NCBI RefSeq assembly: GCF_900111645.1
Contig: NZ_FOHQ01000004.1
Location: 124,001 to 188,000 of the forward strand
Reading direction: 5' to 3'
DNA from: Methanococcoides vulcani
GTDB lineage: Archaea > Halobacteriota > Methanosarcinia > Methanosarcinales > Methanosarcinaceae
DNA length: 64,000 nucleotides
How positions within the stretch are numbered: position 1 is the stretch's first letter; the number at the start of each line of letters is the position of its first letter. This document shows, piece by piece, positions 36,471 through 45,791 of this stretch. The notes beneath the pieces were generated by a model. It was not told the DNA's origin. It saw only the letters and a list, made by a program, of their open reading frames with translations, and did no database searches. Both the position numbers and the translations under genes were made by a program.

Positions 36471-38006
36471 ATGGCTGAAAATGATTCGTCTATCGAAGAA
36501 GGATATGTTTGCGATCCACATAAAGAAACATGCAGGATCAATCCGATTGTGTTTTATGTGTCCCTGGTAATAGCAGGTGTATTCGTATTGTGGGGTGCAA
36601 TTAACCCTGAATCACTTAATGTTGTTTTCAACGCTATATTAGGTTTTACGATTGATACTTTTGGTTGGTTATACTTGGTTGCAGTTTTGTTCTTCCTAGT
36701 GTTCGCAGTAGGAATAGCCATGAGCAAATATGGCAAGATCAAATTAGGTAAAGACGATGATGAACCTGAGTACAGCAATTTTGCATGGCTGGCTATGCTC
36801 TTTACATCAGGAATGGGAATCGGTCTTATGTTCTGGAGTATTGCCGAACCCATGTATCATTATTTAGCTCCTCCAGTTGGGCAGGGCAGCACCCCCGAAG
36901 CTGCTGAATTGGGAATGCGTTATGTTTTCTTCCACTGGGGTCTGCACGCATGGGGTATTTTCACACTTGTAGGGCTTGCACTGGCTTACTTCCAATACCG
37001 CAGAGGAATGCCCGGACTTATTAGTTCAGTTTTCCATCCGATCCTTGGAGACCGCATACATGGTCCTATTGGAAATGCCATTGATATTCTTGCAGTATTT
37101 GCAACGATTTTCGGACTGGGCACATCCCTTGGACTGGGAGCTTTGCAGATCAACACCGGTCTGAACTTCATGTTCAACGTCCCCATCGGCGGCACTATAC
37201 AGGTAATAATTATTGCATTGGTCGCAATCCTCTTTACTGGCGCAGCAGTTGCCGGTATTGAAAAAGGAATTGAGTTCATTGCTAAATGGACAGTTTATTT
37301 CGCACTTGGATTAATGGCATTCCTATTCATATTCGGTCCAACCACATTCATCCTCAATATGCTGACAAGTACCACTGGATCATACTTCAACGAATTCTTT
37401 ACGATGAGCTTGTGGACAGATGCAATCGAACAGAAAGGTTGGGGCGGTAGCTGGACCATATTCTACTGGGCATGGTGGATCGCATGGGGACCATTCGTTG
37501 GTCAGTTCGTTGCAAGGATCTCAAAAGGAAGAACTATCCGAGAATTTGTTGCAGGAGCACTTCTTGCACCAACAGCATTCAGCTTTGTCTGGCTTGCAGT
37601 ATTTGGTGGTAACGCACTCGGACTTGAGATCTTCAGTGGAGCCGGAATCGCCGATGCGGTTAATACAAATCTTGCATCAGCAGTGTTTGTCACCCTATCC
37701 AACTACCCAATACCAATGATAACATCGATCGTTGCAATCATCCTGGTCATTGGATTCTTTGTAACATCAGCAGATGCAGGAACTTTCGTTCTAGGTATGC
37801 TTACTTCTAATGGTAGTATGGAGCCTTCAGGCAAGGTGAAGGGCATATGGGGAGTTACAATCGCCAGTGTAGCAGCAATTCTCCTTGTCACAGGGGGATT
37901 AACGGCTTTGCAGACAGCATCGATCGCAGCAGCATTCCCATTCATGTTCGTGATACTGGCAATGTGTTATTCTTTGCTGAAAGCTCTGAAAGAGGACCAC
38001 TCCTAA
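36471..38006 (+). CDS. BCCT family glycine betaine transporter (second copy)
   Basis: The 511-aa carrier is a close paralogue of the 27230 gene, with CDPHKETCRINP at the N-terminus, the BCCT signature WAWWIAWGPFVGQFVARISK-GRTIREF and SADAGTFVLGML. It lies 30 nt before the MttB-family methyltransferase, so uptake of the methylated substrate, most likely glycine betaine, is its expected job. GAGGTGA decides the ATG at 36471 over a TTG just upstream. Twelve membrane helices are predicted. Confidence 0.95.
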   Translation: MAENDSSIEEGYVCDPHKETCRINPIVFYVSLVIAGVFVLWGAINPESLNVVFNAILGFTIDTFGWLYLVAVLFFLVFAVGIAMSKYGKIKLGKDDDEPEYSNFAWLAMLFTSGMGIGLMFWSIAEPMYHYLAPPVGQGSTPEAAELGMRYVFFHWGLHAWGIFTLVGLALAYFQYRRGMPGLISSVFHPILGDRIHGPIGNAIDILAVFATIFGLGTSLGLGALQINTGLNFMFNVPIGGTIQVIIIALVAILFTGAAVAGIEKGIEFIAKWTVYFALGLMAFLFIFGPTTFILNMLTSTTGSYFNEFFTMSLWTDAIEQKGWGGSWTIFYWAWWIAWGPFVGQFVARISKGRTIREFVAGALLAPTAFSFVWLAVFGGNALGLEIFSGAGIADAVNTNLASAVFVTLSNYPIPMITSIVAIILVIGFFVTSADAGTFVLGMLTSNGSMEPSGKVKGIWGVTIASVAAILLVTGGLTALQTASIAAAFPFMFVILAMCYSLLKALKEDHS

Positions 38007-38036
38007 AAGATATACTCTATGATAAGAGGTGTTTAA

Positions 38037-39464
38037 ATGTTACCAAAATTAGATGTGCTAAGCCCTGAACAGGTGGAAGCTATTCATGAACATACTATGA
38101 AGATACTGGAGGAAGTCGGGCTCGATTTCCTCTACGAGCCTGCACTTGAGGTCTTTAAGGCACATGGGCAGAGGGTTGAAGGGAATAGAGTTTATTTTGA
38201 CAGAGGGTTTATAGAGGAGCAAATAAAGAAAGCTCCATCTCAGTTTACTTTACATGCTCGAAATCCCGAAAACGATCTTGTTTGTGGTGGAGACAACATA
38301 ATCTTCATGCCTGGATATGGTGTTTCATTTATTTACGAAGCTGATGGAACTCGCCGTGATTCTGTCATGGAAGATTATGATAACTTTGTAAAACTGGCAG
38401 GCGCCAGTGAGAATCTTCACATGACCGGAGGCAATATCGCTGATCCAAGCGACATAACTGAAGAAATTCGCCATTTGAAGATGTTGTACAGCTCTATCAA
38501 AAATTCAGATAAGTGTTTTATGGGCAGTGCTTCAAACAGGGAAAGGGCTGAAGATGTTATTGAGATGACGGCAATCCTTTTCGGTGGAAAAGAAGTTATT
38601 AAGGAAAAGCCGGCGATCATCTGTTTGATCAATTCGATCACTCCGCTTAAATTTGATGATTATATGGCGGGTTCACTGATGGCTTATGCCGAAGCCGGTC
38701 AGCCTGTTGTCATTGCAGCTTTGGTAATGGCTGGTTCGTCAGGTCCTGCATCAATAGCAGGATCTCTTTCCCTGCAAAATGCTGAAGTTCTGGCAGGCAT
38801 TGCTCTGGCACAGTGCGTAAATCCGGGAACTCCGGTAGTTTATGGATCATCCTCAGCGATCACGGATATGAAAACAGGTGCATTATGCATTGGAAATCCG
38901 GAATGTGCGCTGTTCACATCGGTCTGTGCTCAAATGGGAAGGCACTACGGAATACCTACCCGTAGTGGCGGTGGTCTGACAGATTCTAAGGTAGTGGATG
39001 CACAGGCAGGCTATGAATCAATGATGACACTCATGAATGCAGGTGTTACTGGTATCAACTATGTACTTCACACAGCCGGTATACTTGAGGGATACATGGC
39101 AATGTCATATGAGAAATTCATAGTCGATGATGAAATTGCAGGTATGGTACTTCGCTACCTCAAAGGGATCGACTTTTCGGAAGAGGCGTTTGCTTTTGAT
39201 GTGATCAAAAAAGTTGGACCAGGGGAACATTTCCTGGCACAGAAACACACCAGGAAATACTACCCTATTGAACTTCGCGATGCTGATCTAAGTGACAGGC
39301 TGCCGTATACTGACTGGGTAAAGGCTGGTCTGGATACTCTTCAGCGTGCAAATAAACAGTGGCAAGATGTGCTGGATAATTATGAACCACCAGAACTTGA
39401 TACGGCTGTTGATGAAGCTCTCCAAAAGTTTATGGAGAAACGCACTGCTGAATTAACAAAATAA
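38037..39464 (+). CDS. mtgB: MttB-family glycine betaine:corrinoid methyltransferase (no pyrrolysine)
   Basis: The 475-aa protein belongs to the trimethylamine methyltransferase (MttB) superfamily, with LSPEQVEAIHEHTMKILEEV at the N-terminus and GSSSAITDMKTGALCIGNPE mid-protein. It has no in-frame TAG, unlike pyrrolysine MttB. Characterised non-Pyl members (MtgB) demethylate glycine betaine to dimethylglycine and methylate a corrinoid protein. The betaine carrier just upstream and the corrinoid gene downstream support that role. A related quaternary amine is possible. AGAGGTG precedes the ATG. Confidence 0.9.
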   Translation: MLPKLDVLSPEQVEAIHEHTMKILEEVGLDFLYEPALEVFKAHGQRVEGNRVYFDRGFIEEQIKKAPSQFTLHARNPENDLVCGGDNIIFMPGYGVSFIYEADGTRRDSVMEDYDNFVKLAGASENLHMTGGNIADPSDITEEIRHLKMLYSSIKNSDKCFMGSASNRERAEDVIEMTAILFGGKEVIKEKPAIICLINSITPLKFDDYMAGSLMAYAEAGQPVVIAALVMAGSSGPASIAGSLSLQNAEVLAGIALAQCVNPGTPVVYGSSSAITDMKTGALCIGNPECALFTSVCAQMGRHYGIPTRSGGGLTDSKVVDAQAGYESMMTLMNAGVTGINYVLHTAGILEGYMAMSYEKFIVDDEIAGMVLRYLKGIDFSEEAFAFDVIKKVGPGEHFLAQKHTRKYYPIELRDADLSDRLPYTDWVKAGLDTLQRANKQWQDVLDNYEPPELDTAVDEALQKFMEKRTAELTK

Positions 39465-39738
39465 AGTAGGTTCATTTCAAGAAGCTGATCTACTGACTGA
39501 AAAGCAACCCGGTCGTTGATGCTAATTCGCTGGTATCAACTTCTTTTTCTTTAATTTCGAAAAATTGATGGTTCAAAAACAGCCGTAGATCTTGCAGACG
39601 AAAAACCAGGATGAATATTGGAAGATCACTGACCTTATGTTTTTGATACTGATATTGTGAAAGATATGATAGTCTTGTTGCAGGAAAGAACAGAATTCCT
39701 GCAACAAATTAAATAAATTGAAAAAAGGAGATTACAAT
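39465..39738 (+). promoter_or_regulatory. mtgB-mtgC spacer with strong stem-loop
   Basis: A perfect 12-bp inverted repeat TTGTTGCAGGAA/TTCCTGCAACAA (39675-39686, 39696-39707, 9-nt loop) ends 31 nt before the corrinoid start, and AAAGGAG lies at 39724-39730. It may stabilise or process the mRNA so that mtgC is made in excess. A 27-codon open stretch ending at the AAATAA near 39716 covers the hairpin and could be a remnant. Confidence 0.6.
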
Positions 39739-40389
39739 ATGGTTACACAAGATGAAATTAACGCAAAAGCAAAAGCTGCAGTCATGGATTTCGATGACGA
39801 AGCAGTAGAAGAAATATGTGAAGAAGCAATCGATGCAGGAGTCGATGTAGTATCCCTTATTCAGGACGGTCTTACTGCAGGTATGAACGAAGTAGGAGAC
39901 CAGTTCGAACAGGGTACTCTTTTCCTTCCACACGTAATTGCAGCATCCGAAGCAATGAGCGCTGGTGTCGCAGTACTTACCCCAGTCCTTGAGGCACAGG
40001 GTGGGGCTGTAAAATCAAAGGGAACAATCGTCATCGGTACCATCGAGGGTGACATCCACTCCATCGGTAAGGACATTGTTGCAACAATGCTCAAGATCGC
40101 TGGATTCAAGGTCGTTGACCTCGGCAGGGACGTTGCAATCGGTACATACGTCGATGCAGTCAAGGAACACAAGCCACTTGTAATCGGTTCTTCCGCACTT
40201 ATGACCACAACAATGGTCCTTCAGATGCAGATCGAAGAGCAGCTTAAGGAAGCTGGAATCCGTGACTCTGTCATGACCATGGTCGGTGGCGCACCTGTCA
40301 CACAGGACTGGGCAGACAAGATCGGCTCAGACATCTACGCTGAGAACGCGACAGATGCAGTCGTTAAATGTAACGCAGCTGCTGAGTGA
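39739..40389 (+). CDS. mtgC: Corrinoid protein for the betaine methyltransferase
   Basis: The 216-aa protein has the methyltransferase cap (DEINAKAKAAVMDFDDEAVE, about 4-85) and cobalamin domain with EGDIHSIGKDIVATMLKIAG (DxHxxG His). It accepts the methyl group from MtgB on Co(I) and passes it to a coenzyme M methyltransferase, not found in this window. The ATG at 39739 has AAAGGAG 8 nt upstream. Codon use is visibly more GC-biased at third positions than in the upstream genes, typical of a highly expressed gene. Confidence 0.93.
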   Translation: MVTQDEINAKAKAAVMDFDDEAVEEICEEAIDAGVDVVSLIQDGLTAGMNEVGDQFEQGTLFLPHVIAASEAMSAGVAVLTPVLEAQGGAVKSKGTIVIGTIEGDIHSIGKDIVATMLKIAGFKVVDLGRDVAIGTYVDAVKEHKPLVIGSSALMTTTMVLQMQIEEQLKEAGIRDSVMTMVGGAPVTQDWADKIGSDIYAENATDAVVKCNAAAE

Positions 40390-40408
40390 TCGATAGTCAC
40401 AAATGAAA

Positions 40409-40440
40409 GATAGATCCACATTGGATCTATCCATTATTTT
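40409..40440 (+). terminator. Hairpin terminator after mtgC
   Basis: GATAGATCC/GGATCTATC (40409-40417, 40423-40431, 5-nt loop) is followed by ATTATTTTC. It lies 20 nt after the mtgC stop. The remaining 310 nt to the next gene hold nothing recognisable. Confidence 0.7.
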
Positions 40441-40749
40441 CTGATAACTCCTCCCTCCAATTCGATCTTCCTCATATTTTCAGGTATTATAACTTCCTGT
40501 TTCCCCACCAAAATAAAAATATGAGGGAGATCTCTTTTAAGGTATTTTTAAACTTTCAAAGTTAAATACGGCTACTTTCATGACATGTAGTCCTGGAAAT
40601 GGTACAGGAAACTTATGCAGATGCAACTTTGTTGACTTATACTACAATTCTACAAATTCACATTCCATCGTCGTTTGAAAAAATGTGCAATAGGATCAGC
40701 AAAATGAAAAATAAACACTATTTGTATCCATCTTTTCAATGATCTCATC

Positions 40750-41625
40750 TCATTTCCCATTTTCCTTTTCTGCAAGAAGTACCGCAAATAGGATCATCAA
40801 TATTCCTGCAAACTGCCATATGGATAATATTTCATTAAAAACGGATATTCCGATAGTTGTTGCAACAACGGGTTCTACTGCTGCTATGATGGATGCTTTG
40901 CTGGCCTCCACGTAGTGAAGACCTTTTGTATAAAGGACATATCCCAGTACGGTCGGAATAAGGCCAAGACCAAATATGTAAAACAATGTGTCGATGTTAT
41001 GAGAAACAGTGATCACAGCTCCCATTCCACTAATGGGAAACAGGCCAATGGTTGCGGTAACAAACGTATAGGTTATAACGGTCATAGGATCATATTTTTC
41101 AAGGGCGGCTTTTCCTAATATAGTGTAAAGGGCATAACCAAAACCAGACCCCAGACCTATGAGAAGCATGCTGGTCGAGAGTAAGACCCCCCCTGATGGA
41201 AGATAACCTGATATGAGAACGCATCCGGCAACAGCTACGGTTAATGCAAAGATCTTGATCGAAGAGAGTCTTTCTTTAAAGACCATTCGGGACATGAGCA
41301 GTACAAAGATGGGAGCAGTGTAGAGAAGGATTGCTGCTATTGCAACAGAAGCTTCTCGGATGGTTGTGAAATAACACCAGTTAAAAAAAACAAGGCTGAA
41401 AATGCCAGTCCCGATAAAATAATAGGTGTCAGAAAAGCGGATGTTAAAAAGTTCCCTATTTGTAAGGCCTATGTATACGAACATGATCAAAGCTGCGCTT
41501 AGAACCCTGAGAAACACAATTTCCAGGGCTGAAAATCCTGCTTCATAAAGAGCATTGACAAAAATTGAGATCGATGCCCAAAATGCGGCACCTGTTCCAA
41601 TTAAAGCATATGAATGTTTTTTCAT
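40750..41625 (-). CDS. EamA/DMT family transporter
   Basis: The 291-aa protein has ten membrane helices in two EamA repeats. It opens SYALIGTGAAFWASISIFVN and contains EVASVAIAAILLYTAPIFV-like and VEASKASIIAAVEPVVATTI segments, the ends of each repeat. These carriers move amino acids or metabolites. It lies convergent to mtgC. The substrate is not deducible. Confidence 0.9.
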   Translation of the reverse strand: MKKHSYALIGTGAAFWASISIFVNALYEAGFSALEIVFLRVLSAALIMFVYIGLTNRELFNIRFSDTYYFIGTGIFSLVFFNWCYFTTIREASVAIAAILLYTAPIFVLLMSRMVFKERLSSIKIFALTVAVAGCVLISGYLPSGGVLLSTSMLLIGLGSGFGYALYTILGKAALEKYDPMTVITYTFVTATIGLFPISGMGAVITVSHNIDTLFYIFGLGLIPTVLGYVLYTKGLHYVEASKASIIAAVEPVVATTIGISVFNEILSIWQFAGILMILFAVLLAEKENGK

Positions 41626-41957
41626 GTGTTATTCTCGTGTTCATAGACTTACCAAACATAGAAATATGTTTCTCTTTGAGAGGACTGTCTTTGAATTTGG
41701 GATTTGTTGGTGTTATTTTGAAATACTGCAATTTTCTCAAGAATAAGAATGTAAAGAACATATTTAGCTACAATCTGAGCAGGAATGTCACGATAATTTT
41801 AATAAGAGATGAATAGGTTCACAAAGGAATTTTACATACATTTTAAATATCATACATTCGTTGAATATAATGTAGTTTAAGATTAAAAATCTTATAATTG
41901 CCTTTTTTGTACATGAATTATTTATTTTATTAATGGCATTGTTTACATGGGGATATT
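41626..41957. other. Intergenic region before thioredoxin-like gene
   Basis: Divergent promoter space of 330 AT-rich nt. TATA-like TTTTAAATATC near 41840 could serve the thioredoxin gene. No gene or repeat recognised. Confidence 0.35.
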
Positions 41958-42350
41958 ATGCAGGATGAACTTATCGTAGAAGCAACCGATGGTAATTGGG
42001 AAGAGCTAGTTGAAAGGGAATCACTTCCAGTAGTGGCAATGTTCTATCTTACAACATGTCCACATTGCAAAGCAATAGAACCATATTTTCAGGATTATGC
42101 CGGGGAGTTCAGTAGATCCTGCAAATTTGTCAGGATCGATGCAGAGCAGAGTCCCTGGACTGCGGAAAGATATGGTGTAGAAGGAACACCCACGTTCGTA
42201 TTTCTCTGTGGGGGCACTGTGATACAGGGGCTTGCCGGAGTGTCTCATCCTTCAATACTCAAGAGTAATATCGAGGATTTCATTAAAGAAGGATCGACAT
42301 GTGCTGCGAACATCACAAAACTGAAGTACGATATCTCTTTGTATGAATGA
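41958..42350 (+). CDS. Thioredoxin-like protein (CPHC active site)
   Basis: The 130-aa thioredoxin fold has the redox motif TTCPHCKAIEPYF (about residue 34), unlike the usual CGPC, and the cis-Pro segment GVEGTPTFVFLCGG. It has no signal peptide, so it probably works in the cytoplasm reducing disulfides or shuffling them. An AGGATG-like sequence surrounds the start; the ATG follows GGGGATATT. It ends at a bidirectional terminator. Confidence 0.87.
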   Translation: MQDELIVEATDGNWEELVERESLPVVAMFYLTTCPHCKAIEPYFQDYAGEFSRSCKFVRIDAEQSPWTAERYGVEGTPTFVFLCGGTVIQGLAGVSHPSILKSNIEDFIKEGSTCAANITKLKYDISLYE

Positions 42351-42487
42351 AAGTTCAGGATCACGATCGATGTTAAATAAACATCGTAAGAGAATTGTCA
42401 ATATAGAATATTGTAACCTAATTGTAACCTGATAATAGACAGGATCCTAAAATAAAATTATCTGGTCAAGCGCTAAAAATAGAATAT

Positions 42488-42512
42488 TAAAGGGTCCTTT
42501 AAGGACCCTTTA
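42488..42512. terminator. Bidirectional hairpin terminator
   Basis: TAAAGGGTCCT/AGGACCCTTTA with a 3-nt loop between two convergent genes (thioredoxin-like and acyl-CoA synthetase). The symmetric form suits termination from both sides. Confidence 0.8.
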
Positions 42513-42526
42513 GATCGATCTTTGAT

Positions 42527-44170
42527 TTAATTTTTCTTGTTTTCAAGAAGTTCTGTTGCCATCTCACGCAGTTTGAACTTCTGAACTTTACCACTGGCTG
42601 TCATCGGATATTCATCAACTATGAATATGTGCTTTGGAACCTTGTAGCGTGCGATCTTTGTCAAGCTGTGATCTCGTATGTCCTCAGGTGTGAGATTAGA
42701 ATCATCGTTAAGAACTACGAATGCACCTACTATCTCTCCATATTTTTCATCAGGTATTCCGACCACCTGTGCATCTTTAATTCCATCAATGGTGTAGAGG
42801 AACTCCTCGATCTCTCTCGGGTAGATGTTCTCTCCACCGCGGATGATCATGTCCTTTATCCTTCCGGTAATGCGGTAATAGCCCTCCTCATCCACTGTTG
42901 CCAGGTCACCACTGTGTAACCAGCCATCTTTATCAATGGCCTTTTCGGTCATTTCAGGCATCTTGTAGTAGCCTTTCATCACATTGTAACCACGGCAGCA
43001 TATCTCACCCTGTTCGTTTGGTTTGACAATTTCCCCGGTCTCAGGGTCCACGATCTTGACCTCGATATGATCCATTGAAGTACCTACGGTTCCTACACGA
43101 CGTTCAATGGTATCATCAGTGCTTGTCTGGGTGAAAACAGGAGATGCCTCTGTCAGACCGTAGGCAATGGTGATATCCTTGCAGTTCATGTCATCGATGA
43201 CCTTCTTCATAGCCTCGATCGGGCATGGTGAACCTGCCATTATGCCGGTTCTCAGGGAAGACATATCGAACATTTCGAACATTGGGTGTGAGAACTCTGC
43301 GATGAACATTGTAGGCACACCATAAAGTGCTGTACATTTCTCTTTCTGTACTGCAGCAAGTACAAGAAGTGGGTCGAACAGTTCTATCATTACAAGGGTT
43401 CCGCCATGGGTGAGGGTTGCAAGAACACCGAGTACGATACCGAAACAGTGGAACAGCGGTACCGGCAGGCACAGCCTGTCCTCTTTGGTGAATTTTTGCC
43501 TTTCACCGATGTAGTATCCGTTGTTAAGGATGTTCTTGTGTGTAAGCATGACACCTTTCGGGAATCCGGTGGTTCCTGAAGTGTACTGCATGTTAATGGC
43601 ATCTTCACAGTTCAGTGTCTTCTTGATCCGGTTCAGCTCGTCGCTGTTGGTGTGTTTTCCGAGGAGGAGCATCTCAGTAGTGTTGTACATTCCCCTATGT
43701 TTTTCCTGCCCGATGAATATGACACTTTCAAGTTTTGGATATTCCTCGCTTTTCAGATTGCCTCTCTTGCAGGTCTTCAGCTCAGGTACCAGTTCGTAGA
43801 CCGTCTCCACATAATCGACATCCCTGAAATGGTCAACGATCGCAAGCATCTTCATGTCTGACTGTTTCATGACATAGGCAAGTTCATGGCTCTTGTATGC
43901 GGTGTTCACTGTTACAAGTACAGCACCTATCTTTGCAGTTGCAAATGTGAAGGTAAGCCAATCAGGGACATTACGTGCCCATATGCCGACATGGTCGCCT
44001 TTTGTGATCCCCAGGGACAAAAGTCCTTTTGCAAGGTCATCGACCCTTTCATTGAACTCCCGGTATGAAAAACGCAGGTTTCGGTCAGGATAGACCATAA
44101 AGTCCCTGTCCGGGTCTTTTCTAACCTGTTCCTCAAAGAACTCACCAATAGTAGATTTAGTAAATAGCAT
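42527..44170 (-). CDS. AMP-dependent acyl-CoA synthetase
   Basis: The 547-aa ligase has the AMP-binding P-loop [20 protein letters not shown], the YGLTEASP motif, [17 protein letters not shown] and the hinge [18 protein letters not shown] with the C-terminal catalytic Lys in [12 protein letters not shown]. It resembles medium-chain or FadD-like fatty acyl-CoA synthetases. It activates an organic acid with ATP and CoA. It is the last gene of an operon with a thioesterase and an XRE-cupin regulator; the acid is unknown. Confidence 0.93.
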   Translation of the reverse strand: MLFTKSTIGEFFEEQVRKDPDRDFMVYPDRNLRFSYREFNERVDDLAKGLLSLGITKGDHVGIWARNVPDWLTFTFATAKIGAVLVTVNTAYKSHELAYVMKQSDMKMLAIVDHFRDVDYVETVYELVPELKTCKRGNLKSEEYPKLESVIFIGQEKHRGMYNTTEMLLLGKHTNSDELNRIKKTLNCEDAINMQYTSGTTGFPKGVMLTHKNILNNGYYIGERQKFTKEDRLCLPVPLFHCFGIVLGVLATLTHGGTLVMIELFDPLLVLAAVQKEKCTALYGVPTMFIAEFSHPMFEMFDMSSLRTGIMAGSPCPIEAMKKVIDDMNCKDITIAYGLTEASPVFTQTSTDDTIERRVGTVGTSMDHIEVKIVDPETGEIVKPNEQGEICCRGYNVMKGYYKMPEMTEKAIDKDGWLHSGDLATVDEEGYYRITGRIKDMIIRGGENIYPREIEEFLYTIDGIKDAQVVGIPDEKYGEIVGAFVVLNDDSNLTPEDIRDHSLTKIARYKVPKHIFIVDEYPMTASGKVQKFKLREMATELLENKKN

Positions 44171-44206
44171 GATCTCAGGTCCTCTATGTTCTGTTATTCG
44201 TTTTTA

Positions 44207-44608
44207 TTACTCTGTGATGAGGTGTTCGCTTAATGCTTCCCTGATGGTCCCGGTCAAGGGAATAGACTTCTTGTTGATGAAATCATAATGTACCAGAACT
44301 GCAGTTCCCCTGGTCCTTAACTCTCCTCTTTGCCAGGCTTCATGTAGTAATGTGAAGGAAGAATTGCCAATTTTCTGGACATAGGTCCTTATTTCAACAT
44401 CACCGTCAAAGAACATCTCTCCAAGAAAATCAAAGTCTATCCTTGCCATGATCAGGTTCCATTTCCCAAGGGTCAGGTCAAGGGTAGGACTGAACATTCT
44501 GAATATGGGATTTCTTGCCTCTTCGAACCATCCCGGAAGTACAGTATTGTTGACGTGTCCCAGACCATCGATGTCGCCAAATCGCGGTGCCACAGTTGTA
44601 ACGAACAT
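44207..44608 (-). CDS. Acyl-CoA thioesterase (hotdog fold, 4HBT)
   Basis: The 133-aa protein has the 4-hydroxybenzoyl-CoA thioesterase-like pattern RFGDIDGLGHVNNTVLPGWF, with the catalytic Asp region near residue 13, and YVQKIGNSSFTLLHEAW later. It hydrolyses acyl-CoA to acid and CoA. Lying between the regulator and the acyl-CoA synthetase, it may balance or proofread the acyl-CoA pool. Confidence 0.9.
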   Translation of the reverse strand: MFVTTVAPRFGDIDGLGHVNNTVLPGWFEEARNPIFRMFSPTLDLTLGKWNLIMARIDFDFLGEMFFDGDVEIRTYVQKIGNSSFTLLHEAWQRGELRTRGTAVLVHYDFINKKSIPLTGTIREALSEHLITE

Positions 44609-44618
44609 TTCTTATCCC

Positions 44619-45197
44619 TTAGATAGGTGTGTAGACTACTGCCAGTATCTTTGCTTCTGTTCCTGCTGCGTGGACATCATGTGGTACAACGGAGTCATAG
44701 TAGATGCTATCCCCTACGGTCAATGTGTAGTTTTCCTTTCCATATGTCACTTCTATGTTGCCGTTAAGCACGTAGATGAACTCTTCTCCCTCATGGGATG
44801 ATAATTCGTGCTCCTCTTCATTCTTGAAAGGGTGAACATCAATGATGAATGGTTCCATGTTCCTTGCCTGCTTGTCTGCTGCAAGTGAATGGAAATCGAG
44901 TGCACTTTCTTCAGAGTTTTTGGATTTTCCGGAAAAACGAACTACGTTGGTTGAAGCTCCATTTCGTACGACAACAGGACCTGTCTGTGGCATATCATCA
45001 AGGAATGTGCCCAAGCGTACTCCCAGTGCACGTGCGATCTTCAAAAGAGGTGTCAATGATGGAATCAGCTCACCTGCTTCAAGTTTCTCTATAAGTTCCA
45101 CACTGCTCTGACTTTCTTTGGCCAGCTCTTCCACGGTCATCTCCTGATTCTCACGGAACTGGCGTATCTTCTCTCCGACGCTGTTTTTTTCTGTCAA
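44619..45197 (-). CDS. XRE-family regulator with C-terminal cupin
   Basis: The 192-aa protein has an N-terminal helix-turn-helix ([20 protein letters not shown], about 8-65) and a C-terminal cupin ([19 protein letters not shown], about 115-190). The family regulates carboxylate or amino-acid metabolism by sensing a small ligand in the cupin. The TTG start at 45197 is chosen because GAGGTGA lies 7 nt before it; the frame is open upstream. It heads the thioesterase/acyl-CoA synthetase operon, so it probably controls it. Confidence 0.9.
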   Translation of the reverse strand: MTEKNSVGEKIRQFRENQEMTVEELAKESQSSVELIEKLEAGELIPSLTPLLKIARALGVRLGTFLDDMPQTGPVVVRNGASTNVVRFSGKSKNSEESALDFHSLAADKQARNMEPFIIDVHPFKNEEEHELSSHEGEEFIYVLNGNIEVTYGKENYTLTVGDSIYYDSVVPHDVHAAGTEAKILAVVYTPI

Positions 45198-45333
45198 TGT
45201 ATTCACCTCTTTTGCGCAGATCAACGCAAATAAATGGTATTTCAAATTAGAATCGTAACTTAAATAGGTATCTGTTATGGTTTACAGGCAACGTTTATAA
45301 TATATTGAAAACCAAATATCATTGTGAATTCAC

Positions 45334-45768
45334 ATGAAAAGTAAAATGCTGATATTGATATTGGTGCTATCATCTTTATTGATGGCAGGATGTATTGGGG
45401 ACAATGGGGACATAACTGAGGAAGAGAACGAAACTCCTGTTGATGTTCCTGATGAGAACATCTCAGAAGATGATGTTCTTGTTGATGAGAACGGAGAGGT
45501 CATTGAGCCACAGGTCTACGTAATAAGGCTGGATAGGTATACCGCATTACCCAATTATCTTGAGATCAATAGAGGGGATACGGTCTACTGGAGAAATGAG
45601 CAGAGCGAGAGAAAGCTGATATTTGAGGTTATAAGTGAAGATGGCCTTTGGGAAGAGCAGAGGATCAATTACGGAATGCAGTTCAATTACACCTTCACCG
45701 AGGCAGGAACGTATAATTTCAGTGTCCCTCCATGGCACAGTATGAACAGTACCGTTATCGTTAAATGA
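45334..45768 (+). CDS. Cupredoxin-like lipoprotein
   Basis: The 144-aa protein has a signal peptide with lipobox LLMAGC (Cys about residue 20), an acidic linker and a cupredoxin-like domain ([20 protein letters not shown] to [17 protein letters not shown]). Only one His (WHSM) remains of the usual copper ligands and the Cys ligand is absent, so copper binding is doubtful. It would be anchored to the outer face of the membrane. Its stop is close to the Trm1 start. Confidence 0.75.
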   Translation: MKSKMLILILVLSSLLMAGCIGDNGDITEEENETPVDVPDENISEDDVLVDENGEVIEPQVYVIRLDRYTALPNYLEINRGDTVYWRNEQSERKLIFEVISEDGLWEEQRINYGMQFNYTFTEAGTYNFSVPPWHSMNSTVIVK

Positions 45769-45791
45769 TGGCGGGCTGTACAGCGTGCAAT

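Noticed and set aside
38037-39464. A pyrrolysine-type trimethylamine methyltransferase (MttB)
   Set aside because: The frame has no in-frame TAG over its whole length, so it is a non-pyrrolysine homologue of the MtgB type.
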